Of a stretch of 22,404 nt of DNA, positions 15,049-22,137 are shown piece after piece (the first letter of the stretch is position 1; every line of letters starts with the position of its first letter). The translations under genes and the position numbers were made by a program. The notes beneath the pieces were generated by a model. The model saw only the letters and a program-made list of their open reading frames with translations, was not told the origin of the DNA and made no database searches. This DNA is from Leucobacter sp. GTDB lineage: Bacteria > Actinomycetota > Actinomycetes > Actinomycetales > Microbacteriaceae. Where the stretch lies: positions 1-22,404 of the forward strand of contig JAPSIU010000010.1 of the NCBI GenBank assembly GCA_031178565.1, in the 5' to 3' direction.

Positions 15049-16337
15049 CAGAGGGTCGCGGTTTCAGTGAACCGCGCGGGGACGGCGGCGAGTGCGTCGA
15101 TGAGGTTGTCGATCTCCTCCTCCGTGCTGATGAACGGCGGCGCGAGCGCAATCGCGCCGCCGCCGAGGGCGCGCGCCAGAACGCCGTGCGACTTCCGCAT
15201 CGCCAAGCTCAGCTCCCGGGCGTCGATGCCCGCCTCGAGTTCGACGATGCCGATGAGGCCGACGCTGCGCGCATCCTTCACGCCGGGCGTTACGAGCACC
15301 CGGTTCTGCAGCCCGTCGGCCAGCCGCGCGCCGAGCCTCTCGACCCGGGCGAGCAGCTGATCCTCCTCGAGGATGTCGAGCACCGTGAGTGCGGCGGCGC
15401 AGGCGCTCGCGTGACCGGAGTAGGTGATGCCGAAGTGGTAGACGGCGCCAGGGTCGTCGGCCCAGAAGGGCTCCCAGATCTTCGGCGCGACGAAGACGCC
15501 CCCGAGAGGGACGTAGCCGCAGGTGATCCCCTTCGCGAACATCGTCATGTCGGGTTCCACTCCGTAGTAGTCGGAGGCGAACCACTTGCCGGTGCGCCCG
15601 AACCCCGAGATCACCTCGTCGAAGACCAGCAGGATGTCGAACTCGTCGCAGAGAGCGCGCAGCCCCTCGAGGTATCCCTCGGCCGGTGGGAAGACGCCGC
15701 CCGAGCCGATGATCGGCTCCGCGGTGATGGCAGCGATGTTCTCGGGTCCGATCTCGAGCACCTGGGCGCGAACGGCGACGATGTCGTCGCGCGAGATCAA
15801 CCCGGTCTCGGGAATGAGGCTCTCCCCGCCGTACAGCCCGCGCATCTCCATGTTGCCGTAGACGGCGCTGCCGAACGCATGGAGCCCGTGGTAGGCGTTC
15901 TCCCGGCTGAGGATCACCCGCTTCCCGCTCTTGCCCTGCCGCTGGAAGTGCAGGCGCGCGAGCTTGAACGCGAGCTCCGCCGCGTCGGATCCGCCCGCCC
16001 CGAAGAGCACTTTCGCGTTCTCGAACGGAGCATGATCCGCGGCCAGTCGGTCGGCGAGCTCCGCCGCGCGGGGATTGAGGAACCCGCCCCAGATCTGAAA
16101 CGTCTCGAGCTCTCGCATCTGCTTCGCGACCGCCTCGATGACACGCTCGTCGCCGTGTCCGATGTTCGCGTACCAGAGCGCCGCGCTCGCGTCATAGAGG
16201 CGCTCGCCCTCGTCGGTGATGACGTACGGGCCCTCTCCCCTCACCACCATGGTCTGATGGCCCTGGACAGCGCCCATCTGCGTGCTCGGAGCCCATAGCG
16301 ACTTGCCTGGTTGCACCAATTGACGTCCCTTCGTCAT
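15048..16337 (-). CDS. PLP-dependent class III aminotransferase (omega-transaminase type, copy 1)
   Basis: 429 aa, full fold-type I class III length. PLP features are GAGGSDAAELA (113-123), NAYHGLHAFGS, VFDEVISGFGRTG (238-250, Asp240 to the pyridine nitrogen) and MFAKGITCGYVPLGG with Schiff-base Lys269. VYHFGITYSGHASACAA matches the pyruvate-dependent omega-transaminases more than GABA transaminases. It would move an amino group from an amine or omega-amino acid to pyruvate, giving an aldehyde or semialdehyde. It is the first gene of its operon and divergent from the aldehyde dehydrogenase. The ATG at 16337 has no clear ribosome site, whereas AAGGGA inside the frame precedes TTG/GTG codons 7 and 8, so the true start may be slightly later. 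Confidence 0.9.
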   Translation of the reverse strand: MTKGRQLVQPGKSLWAPSTQMGAVQGHQTMVVRGEGPYVITDEGERLYDASAALWYANIGHGDERVIEAVAKQMRELETFQIWGGFLNPRAAELADRLAADHAPFENAKVLFGAGGSDAAELAFKLARLHFQRQGKSGKRVILSRENAYHGLHAFGSAVYGNMEMRGLYGGESLIPETGLISRDDIVAVRAQVLEIGPENIAAITAEPIIGSGGVFPPAEGYLEGLRALCDEFDILLVFDEVISGFGRTGKWFASDYYGVEPDMTMFAKGITCGYVPLGGVFVAPKIWEPFWADDPGAVYHFGITYSGHASACAAALTVLDILEEDQLLARVERLGARLADGLQNRVLVTPGVKDARSVGLIGIVELEAGIDARELSLAMRKSHGVLARALGGGAIALAPPFISTEEEIDNLIDALAAVPARFTETATL

Positions 16338-16639
16338 CGAATCGGCCGGTCAACAGCTCTGCTCCGCGGACCGCCATATGGTTGGGCGTTCTGCATCGCG
16401 GCACTGTTTGCATGCCATATTACCTCATCCATCGGGAGGAGCGAAGGCGGTACCACCCTTTTCCACTCGGCCCGCGAGGGTGTAGGATTCAACCTGAGAA
16501 TGGCACGCGAAGTTCACTATTCGGCACGCAATGGGGCGATTCTACCGGTCTCCGACTCTGCCGCCCCGCGCTCCCGAGCGGACTGCTCGCGGCCGTTCTT
16601 CCCGCACTCCACCGGTCTCCAGCATTCGAAGGGCACGTC
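16338..16639. promoter_or_regulatory. Divergent promoter region between the two metabolic operons
   Basis: 302 bases without a supported gene. On the plus strand, TTTCCA (16460-16465) and TAGGAT (16483-16488) are spaced 17 bases apart, a fair promoter for the aldehyde dehydrogenase operon with a leader of about 145 bases. On the minus strand, TAATAT (16422-16417) is a good -10 for the aminotransferase operon, but its -35 is poor. GCCATAT occurs twice in direct orientation at 16373-16379 and 16414-16420, 41 bases apart (about four helical turns), the first within the palindrome CCATATGG. These could be operators. Confidence 0.4.
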
Positions 16640-18142
16640 ATGACCACCAGTTCCAGCCGAATCTCGGAGACGCTCGCAGCGCTCGGATACGAGACGGACC
16701 GCCTCACGCCCTACATCGACGGCGCGTTCGAGACGGACTTCGCCGGTGAGTTCCGAACCCTGATCGACCCCGGAACCGGCGAGCCGCTCATCGAGGTCGC
16801 CTACGCGCAGCCCTCCGACATCGATCGCGCCGTCGCGGCGGCGCGATCCTCCTTCGAATCGGGGGTCTGGTCGCGTCGACGGCCCTCCGAGCGGGGCCGG
16901 ATTCTCAACAGGATCGCCCTGACCCTGCGCGAGCGCGCAGCGGCTCTCGCCACGATCGAGACCCTCGACGTCGGCAAGCCCTACTCCCAGGCTCTCGGCG
17001 ACATCGAGGCCACAGCCCGCTACTTCGAGTTCTACGGAGGATTCGCCGACAAGCACGGCGGCCGGACCGTTCCCCTCGCCGACCACCTCGTGGACTTCAC
17101 CGAGCTCGAGCCGGTCGGGGTCTCCGGTCAGATCATCCCCTTCAACTACCCCGCGCAGAACACCGGTCGGGGCGGCGCTCCCGCCCTCGCCGCCGGGTGC
17201 TCCGTCGTGCTGAAGCCCTCGCCCGACTGCCCCCTGACCCCGCTGCTCATCGCCGCCATCGCGACAGAGTGCGGTGTGCCCGACGGCGTGCTCAACGTGG
17301 TGCCAGGAGGCGTCGAAGCGGGCAGCGCCCTCTCCTCCCACCCCGGTATCGATCAGATCACCTTCACCGGCTCCGTCGCCACGGGCAAACAGGTCGCCCA
17401 CGCCGCGGCCGAGAACCTCACACCGAGTGTGCTCGAGCTGGGAGGCAAGTCGCCCACGATCGTGTTCGGCGACGCCGACTTCGACCTCGCACTCGCGGGT
17501 GTGAGCGCCTCCATCTTCTTCAACGCGGGCCAGACCTGCGCCGCCGGCACCCGCCTGCTGCTCGAGAGCGGCGAGCGCGGCGACGAGTTCCTCCGACTGC
17601 TCGGCGAGAAGGCGCAGGCCCTCAGCATCGGCGCGGGCATCGAGGACCCGGATCTCGGCCCGCTCATCTCCGGCCGCCAGCAGGAACGGGTTGAGGGATA
17701 CCTCGGCGCGGCGACCGAGGCCGGCGGTGTCATCCGCGCGGGCGGCGGCCGCGTGGACCGCCCGGGATTCTTCATCGAGCCGACCATCGTGGAGGTGCCC
17801 GGCAACGCGCACCGCCTGGCGCAGGAGGAGATCTTCGGTCCCGTGCTCACCGTGATCCGCTTCGACACCCTCGAGGAAGCCGTCCGCATCGCGAACGACA
17901 CTGAGTTCGGCCTCTCCTCGTACGTCTGGACGCGCGACATCAACCGCGCCCTCTCACTCGCGAAGCGCATCCGCGCCGGCCAGGTGAACGTCAACACCTT
18001 CCAGGTCGGAACCGGCATCGAGATCCCCTTCGGCGGCTACAAGGCCTCGGGCTGGGGCCGCGAGAAGGGCATCGAGGGCATCGACAGCTACCTCCAGACC
18101 AAGAACATCTGCATCGGCGTGAACTCCGAGCTCACGCGATAG
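16640..18142 (+). CDS. Aldehyde dehydrogenase (NAD(P)-dependent, betaine-aldehyde/semialdehyde type)
   Basis: 500 aa. The catalytic machinery is present: Asn169 in PFNYPAQN, the glycine turn in FTGSVATG (242-249), general base Glu266 in LELGGKSP, and nucleophile Cys300 in GQTCAAGTR. QEEIFGPVL and the C-terminal PFGGYKASGWGRE complete the family pattern. Oddities: the usual PWN is PFN, the WK before APALAAG is replaced by glycine-rich NTGRGG, and KPSE is KPSP, which removes the Glu that holds the NAD ribose. It oxidises an aldehyde to an acid. I start at the ATG at 16640, with GAAGGG six bases upstream; the longer frame is noncoding-like. It leads the operon with the GabT-like transaminase and the second oxidase. 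Confidence 0.92.
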   Translation: MTTSSSRISETLAALGYETDRLTPYIDGAFETDFAGEFRTLIDPGTGEPLIEVAYAQPSDIDRAVAAARSSFESGVWSRRRPSERGRILNRIALTLRERAAALATIETLDVGKPYSQALGDIEATARYFEFYGGFADKHGGRTVPLADHLVDFTELEPVGVSGQIIPFNYPAQNTGRGGAPALAAGCSVVLKPSPDCPLTPLLIAAIATECGVPDGVLNVVPGGVEAGSALSSHPGIDQITFTGSVATGKQVAHAAAENLTPSVLELGGKSPTIVFGDADFDLALAGVSASIFFNAGQTCAAGTRLLLESGERGDEFLRLLGEKAQALSIGAGIEDPDLGPLISGRQQERVEGYLGAATEAGGVIRAGGGRVDRPGFFIEPTIVEVPGNAHRLAQEEIFGPVLTVIRFDTLEEAVRIANDTEFGLSSYVWTRDINRALSLAKRIRAGQVNVNTFQVGTGIEIPFGGYKASGWGREKGIEGIDSYLQTKNICIGVNSELTR

Positions 18143-18184
18143 CACCCGATCCGCGCACAGGCATCCCGAAAGGACAGCACAGCA

Positions 18185-19444
18185 ATGACGCAACTCAGCC
18201 AGGCCCTGAGGCAGGCCACCCCGCTCAAGGTCGTCTCCGGCGAGGGCACCTTCGTCACCACCGAGACCGGCGAGCAGTACCTCGACGCCTCATCGGGAAT
18301 CGGAGTGACCTCGACCGGTCACTGCCACCCCCGTGTGGTGGCGGCGGCTCAGGAGCAGGTCGGCCGCCTCATCCACGGGCAGTACGGTGTGTATCTGCAC
18401 GATCAGCTGCCGAGGCTCATGGACACGCTCGGCGAGGTCCTGCCTCCCCATCTCACCGACCTCTTCTTCGCGAACTCCGGCGCCGAAGCCGTCGAGGCGG
18501 CCGTCCGCCTCGCCCGCAACGCGACCGGCCGGCAGAACGTCATCGTGTTCCACGGCTCGTTCCACGGCCGCACCATCGGCTCCGCCGCGCTGACCACGTC
18601 GGGCGCGCGATTCCGTGCAGCGGGCAGCGGCCCGCTCCCTTCCGGCGTCGTCGTCGCACCCTTCCCCTCGCCGTACCGGTACGGCTGGAGTCAGGAGGAA
18701 TCGAACGCCTTCGCGCTGCGCGAGCTCGATCACATCCTCGCGACCATCACCACGCCGAACGACGTCGCCGCGATCATCGTCGAACCGGTGCTCGGCGAGG
18801 CCGGCTATCTGCCCGGCACATCAGAGTTCTTCCAGGCGCTGCGCGCACTCGCCGATGAGCACGGCATCGTGCTCATCTTCGACGAGGTCCAGGCTGGGGT
18901 CGGTCGCACGGGCAGGTTCTGGGCGCACGAGCACTTCGACGTCGACGCCGACATCATCACCTTCGCCAAGGGCATCGCGAGCGGCTTCCCCATCTCGGGC
19001 ATCGCGGCGCGCCACGAGATCATGGAGCAGGCGCTGCCCGGCTCGCAGGGGGGCACCTACTCGGCCAATCCGGTGGCCTGCGCCGCAGCCGTCGAGACGA
19101 TCAACGTGATCCGCGACGAGGATCTCGTCGGCAATTCCGCGCGCCTCGGTTCGCTCCTCCACGACGGCCTCGTCGAACTGTCGAGGGAGTTCCCGATCAT
19201 GGCGGACGTCCGCGGCCTGGGTCTGATGCAGGCGGTCGAGTTCGCGAGTCCGAGCGGCGAGGCCGTGCCCGAACTCACCTCGGCGTTCCTCAAGGCCGCC
19301 CTCGACCGCAACGTCATCATGCTCGCGTGCGGCCCGTACGGCAGCATCGTTCGCATGATCCCGGCGCTCGTCATCACCGAGCACGAGATCCGCCGCCTCC
19401 TCGAGGTGTGGCGCGAAGCCCTCGCGGAGGTGACGACCTCCTGA
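18185..19444 (+). CDS. Class III aminotransferase, 4-aminobutyrate transaminase-like (copy 2)
   Basis: 419 aa. The pattern is that of GabT/ArgD relatives: TSTGHCHPRVVAAA, ANSGAEAVEAAVRLAR (96-111), FHGSFHGRT (122-130), EPVLGEAGYLP, IFDEVQAGVGRTG (Asp233) and ITFAKGIASGFP with Schiff-base Lys262, then GGTYSANPVACAAA. It would transfer the amino group of an omega-amino acid such as GABA, or a related amine, to 2-oxoglutarate or pyruvate, giving a semialdehyde. AAAGGA precedes the ATG by about 10 bases. It lies 42 bases after the aldehyde dehydrogenase, which could oxidise that semialdehyde, and 48 bases before the second flavin oxidase. It is only distantly similar to copy 1, so it is not a recent duplicate. 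Confidence 0.9.
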   Translation: MTQLSQALRQATPLKVVSGEGTFVTTETGEQYLDASSGIGVTSTGHCHPRVVAAAQEQVGRLIHGQYGVYLHDQLPRLMDTLGEVLPPHLTDLFFANSGAEAVEAAVRLARNATGRQNVIVFHGSFHGRTIGSAALTTSGARFRAAGSGPLPSGVVVAPFPSPYRYGWSQEESNAFALRELDHILATITTPNDVAAIIVEPVLGEAGYLPGTSEFFQALRALADEHGIVLIFDEVQAGVGRTGRFWAHEHFDVDADIITFAKGIASGFPISGIAARHEIMEQALPGSQGGTYSANPVACAAAVETINVIRDEDLVGNSARLGSLLHDGLVELSREFPIMADVRGLGLMQAVEFASPSGEAVPELTSAFLKAALDRNVIMLACGPYGSIVRMIPALVITEHEIRRLLEVWREALAEVTTS

Positions 19445-19451
19445 ACGCCGA

Positions 19452-19477
19452 CGGGGGCGGCGCTCGTGCGGCCCCCG
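19452..19477 (+). other. Hairpin between the transaminase and second oxidase genes
   Basis: CGGGGGC (19452-19458) and GCCCCCG (19471-19477) form a perfect 7-bp GC stem with a 12-nt loop. It starts 8 bases after the transaminase stop and ends just before the AGGA ribosome site of the oxidase gene (19480). It may reduce read-through or modulate translation of the oxidase. Confidence 0.4.
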
Positions 19478-19492
19478 GCAGGAACCGGACTC

Positions 19493-20593
19493 ATGAGAAT
19501 CGCCATCATCGGCACCGGCACCATCGGTGTCCACTCCGCACACCTCCTCGCCCGACGCTCCCACGACGTGGTCGCGTACGAGCAGTTCAGCATCGGTCAC
19601 GCTTTCGGCTCAGCCGGGGGCGATTCCCGCTTCTTCTCCCGCGTGGAGCTGCAGGATCCTCGCTACAGCCGGGTCATCGCCCGCGCCGAGGAGCTGTGGC
19701 GCGGGCTCAACTCCGAGACCGGTGCACCGCTGCTCGACTTCACCGGCGGCATCATGATGGGCGATCCCGCCCTCGACGGGATGCGGCGGGCGATCGAGTC
19801 CTGCGAGCTGACCTCGCACCCCCGCCTGCTCTCCGCCGAGGAGGCCGAACGGGAGTTTCCCGGCATCCGCACCAATCCGGGAGAGGTCACACTCTTCGAT
19901 CCCAACGCCGGCCGGATCGATCCGGAGCTCAGCATCACCCTCACCGCGCGTCTCGCGGGCGCCGCCGGAGCCGACATCCGCGAGCGCACGAAGATCCTCG
20001 CGATCGATTCCCGCGACGCGGGAGGGGTGCGTGTGCAGGACGACCGGGGCGAAGAGATCTTCGATCGCGTGATCGTCACCGTCGGCGCGTGGAGCAGGCA
20101 GCTGCTCGGCAGCCGGGCGCCGGAGGTCGCGATCCGCCGTCTCACCTCGGCCTGGTTCTTCCCGCGCAGCACCCCGCGCTTCTCCTCGCTCGTGCCGTTC
20201 ATGCGGATCGAACCGGACTACGTGTACGGCCTGCCGACGCCGGACGGACGCGCGGTGAAGATCGGGCTCGGTTTCGAGCAGCACCTCGAGATCGGGGATC
20301 CCGACACCGCCGAGCGCTGGCTCGCTCCCGGCGAGGGGCTCTCCACCTTCAGGGAGCGGCTGCGCTACTTCCCGGGGATCGCCGACGACCCGTTCCGGAT
20401 CGGCACGTACTTCGAGACATACTCACCGTCTCGACGCGAGTACTTCCACGAACTGCCGGAGTGCTCCGACATTCTCGTACTGAGCGGCTTCTCGGGGCAC
20501 GGATTCAAGGTCGCACCGGCACTCGGGGAAGCCGCGGCCGACTGGGCGACAGGGGCGTCCCACCGCTTCCCGCACGATATCTTCCTCGCGTAG
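19493..20593 (+). CDS. FAD-dependent oxidase, monomeric sarcosine oxidase/MTOX family (paralogue 2)
   Basis: 366 aa from the ATG at 19493, with AGGAA eight bases upstream. The open frame begins at a GTG at 19466, but its first nine residues precede the FAD strand. The FAD motif is IIGTGTIG (5-12), then YEQFSIGHAFGSAGGDSR with Arg46, and GFSGHGFK (332-339). It is clearly paralogous to the oxidase at 4834-5958, sharing the YEQF-IGH-FG-AGGD-R and LTSAW-FP blocks. It makes the same departures from MSOX: the O2-activating Lys256 (VKIG) is kept, the His269 position is Gly260, and the Cys315 position is Glu308 (FETYS). It probably oxidises the C-N bond of an amino acid or amine, releasing H2O2. It ends the plus-strand operon. 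Confidence 0.82.
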   Translation: MRIAIIGTGTIGVHSAHLLARRSHDVVAYEQFSIGHAFGSAGGDSRFFSRVELQDPRYSRVIARAEELWRGLNSETGAPLLDFTGGIMMGDPALDGMRRAIESCELTSHPRLLSAEEAEREFPGIRTNPGEVTLFDPNAGRIDPELSITLTARLAGAAGADIRERTKILAIDSRDAGGVRVQDDRGEEIFDRVIVTVGAWSRQLLGSRAPEVAIRRLTSAWFFPRSTPRFSSLVPFMRIEPDYVYGLPTPDGRAVKIGLGFEQHLEIGDPDTAERWLAPGEGLSTFRERLRYFPGIADDPFRIGTYFETYSPSRREYFHELPECSDILVLSGFSGHGFKVAPALGEAAADWATGASHRFPHDIFLA

Positions 20594-20609
20594 ATCGGGC
20601 GAGGCGCAG

Positions 20610-20644
20610 CGGCGCGCGAGAACCGTCGATGGTGCCGCGCGCCG
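20610..20644. terminator. Bidirectional hairpin between convergent genes
   Basis: CGGCGCGCG (20610-20618) and CGCGCGCCG (20636-20644) are perfect 9-bp inverted arms with a 17-nt loop. They lie between the oxidase stop (20593) and the convergent dehydrogenase stop (20676). No U-run follows on either side. The position suggests a shared terminator for both operons. Confidence 0.5.
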
Positions 20645-20675
20645 GTGCGTGCGGCTAGTCGATGGCGCGCGAGCG

Positions 20676-21728
20676 TCAAGCCCCGAGCTCGCGGAGCAGC
20701 GCCTGCTCGACGTCTTTGGTGCGCAGGACGCCTCCGAGGTCGGGGGTGACGTCGCCGGCGCGGATCACGGCGTCGATCGCGTTCTTGACGCGATCCGCGG
20801 CCCGCTGCTGCCCGAGGTGTTCGAGCATCATCGCGGCGGATCCGACCTGGGCGAGCGGGTTGGCGATGCCCTTGCCCGCAATGTCTGGGGCGGATCCGTG
20901 CACGGACTCGAAGAGCGAGGGCGCGGTGCGCGCGGGGTTGATGCTCCCCGACGCTGCAAGACCGAGCGAGCCGATGGTCGCGGACGCGAGATCCGAGAGG
21001 ATGTCGCCGAAGAGATTCGAGCAGACGATCACATCGTGCGCTCGAGGTCTGAGCACGAGCTCGGCGGCCATGGCGTCGACGAGCACGCTGCGCCACTCGA
21101 GATCGGAGTTCCGGGCGGCGATCTCCTGCACGACCTCGTCCCAGAACGTCATCGAGTGGATGATGCCGTTCGACTTCGTCACGCTCGTCACGCGACCGCT
21201 GCGCTCGCGCGCCGCTGCCACGGCGTACTCGGTGATGCGCTCGATCCCGAAGCGGCTGAAGACCGCTTCCTGCGTGGCGAACTCGCGCGGGGTCCCGCGG
21301 CCGAAACGACCGCCCTGCTCCGAGTACTCCCCCTCGGTGTTCTCCCGCACGATGAGCAGGTCGATGCCCTCGGCGTCGACGAGCGGAGTGCGCACCCCCG
21401 GGACGAAGCGCGCGGGGCGCAGGTTCACGTACTGGTCGAACTCGCGGCGCATGGGGATCAGCAGACCCCAGAGCGTGAGCGCATCGGGCAACCCCGGCTC
21501 ACCCACCGCTCCGAAGAAGATGGCATCCGATTCGCCGATCTGCGCGAGGCCGTCCTCGGGCATCATCCGCCCGTGCTCGTGGTAGAAGCCCGATCCCCAG
21601 TCGTGCTCCTCCCACTCGATGCCGAATCCTTCCTGACGGGCCACCGCGTCGACCGCGGTCCGCGCGACGTCGACGACCTCCGGCCCGATGCCATCGCCGC
21701 CGATGGTCGCAATCCGATAGTTGGTCAC
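20676..21728 (-). CDS. Tartrate/D-malate-type NAD-dependent decarboxylating dehydrogenase
   Basis: 350 aa of the isocitrate/isopropylmalate dehydrogenase superfamily. The segment GRMMPEDGLAQI, DAIFFGAVG, TLWGLLIPMRREFDQYVN with LRPAR, and VRENTEGEY is characteristic of the tartrate dehydrogenase/D-malate dehydrogenase (TtuC/DmlA) branch. Catalytic Tyr135 and Lys185 (TKSNGI) and metal-binding Asp218, Asp242 and Asp246 (NLFGDILSDL) are present, as are HGSAPDIAGKGIANP and an NAD-binding tail. Family members oxidise and decarboxylate 2-hydroxy acids such as D-malate or tartrate with NAD and Mg or Mn in the cytoplasm. The start is GTG at 21728 with AGGG upstream. It is transcribed alone toward the island and could convert a hydroxydicarboxylate end product to a keto acid. 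Confidence 0.88.
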   Translation of the reverse strand: MTNYRIATIGGDGIGPEVVDVARTAVDAVARQEGFGIEWEEHDWGSGFYHEHGRMMPEDGLAQIGESDAIFFGAVGEPGLPDALTLWGLLIPMRREFDQYVNLRPARFVPGVRTPLVDAEGIDLLIVRENTEGEYSEQGGRFGRGTPREFATQEAVFSRFGIERITEYAVAAARERSGRVTSVTKSNGIIHSMTFWDEVVQEIAARNSDLEWRSVLVDAMAAELVLRPRAHDVIVCSNLFGDILSDLASATIGSLGLAASGSINPARTAPSLFESVHGSAPDIAGKGIANPLAQVGSAAMMLEHLGQQRAADRVKNAIDAVIRAGDVTPDLGGVLRTKDVEQALLRELGA

Positions 21729-21996
21729 GTTCTGGCCCTCGCTCTCGTCCGACGCTGAATCACGCGTACCGAGCTCGGCGACGAGGAGACCCTCAAGGCA
21801 TCCGAACCAACCGAATCACTTTCCGGCACGCCGTTCTATCATATGCTACGCGATCGGTGCGGACACGTGTCCCCACTGCGAGCGGCCGTCCGCACCGCAG
21901 CACCCGCCCGAGGGAATTCTTCCTGCCCGAGCGAAGCACCCGCGCTGCGGGCCTCGGGCGCGACGAATTGGCTCGGGCTGAACGAGGCTCGGCACA

Positions 21997-22044
21997 GCGC
22001 GATTCAGGCTGAGCGCGATTCAGGCTGAGCGCGATTCAGGCTGA
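21997..22044 (+). repeat. Three perfect tandem copies of a 16-bp unit
   Basis: The unit GCGCGATTCAGGCTGA is repeated head-to-tail three times without mismatch (21997-22012, 22013-22028, 22029-22044). Degraded copies follow (GCGCCGCCCAGCTGA at 22045-22059, then a GGCTC-rich run). The 16-base period is not a multiple of three, so it is not a protein repeat. Function is unknown; protein-binding sites or replication slippage are both possible. Confidence 0.9.
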
Positions 22045-22092
22045 GCGCCGCCCAGCTGAGCGCGGCTCGGCTCGGCTCAGCGGAATGCCAGA

Positions 22093-22133
22093 ACCGCGTA
22101 CCGGGATGCAGCACGCAGCAACGGATACGCGGT
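22093..22133 (-). terminator. Hairpin just after the HisC-like gene
   Basis: ACCGCGTA (22093-22100) and TACGCGGT (22126-22133) form a perfect 8-bp stem, extendable by three pairs with a one-base bulge. It begins 4 bases past the stop of the minus-strand aminotransferase gene. The loop is large and there is no U-run. It is plausibly the end of that transcript. Confidence 0.45.
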
Positions 22134-22137
22134 GCGA

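Larger units (their letters stand above)
21729..22137. other. Noncoding stretch with promoter island and repeats
   Basis: About 409 bases without a supported gene. On the minus strand, TATGAT (21843-21838) is a near-consensus -10 for the dehydrogenase gene, overlapping the palindrome CATATG (21840-21845); no good -35 accompanies it. The right half (about 21970-22081) is a run of GC-rich repeats ending in a hairpin, GCTGAGC (22055-22061) with GCTCAGC (22075-22081). Open frames crossing this area are repeat-encoded and have no family resemblance. Confidence 0.5.

Noticed and set aside
16517..17812. 431-aa minus-strand frame opposite the aldehyde dehydrogenase
   Set aside because: No recognisable motif and reverse-complement composition bias. 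The plus strand has the catalytic Asn, Glu and Cys.
21997..22044. CRISPR array
   Set aside because: The 16-bp units are directly adjacent with no spacers, and no cas gene is present.
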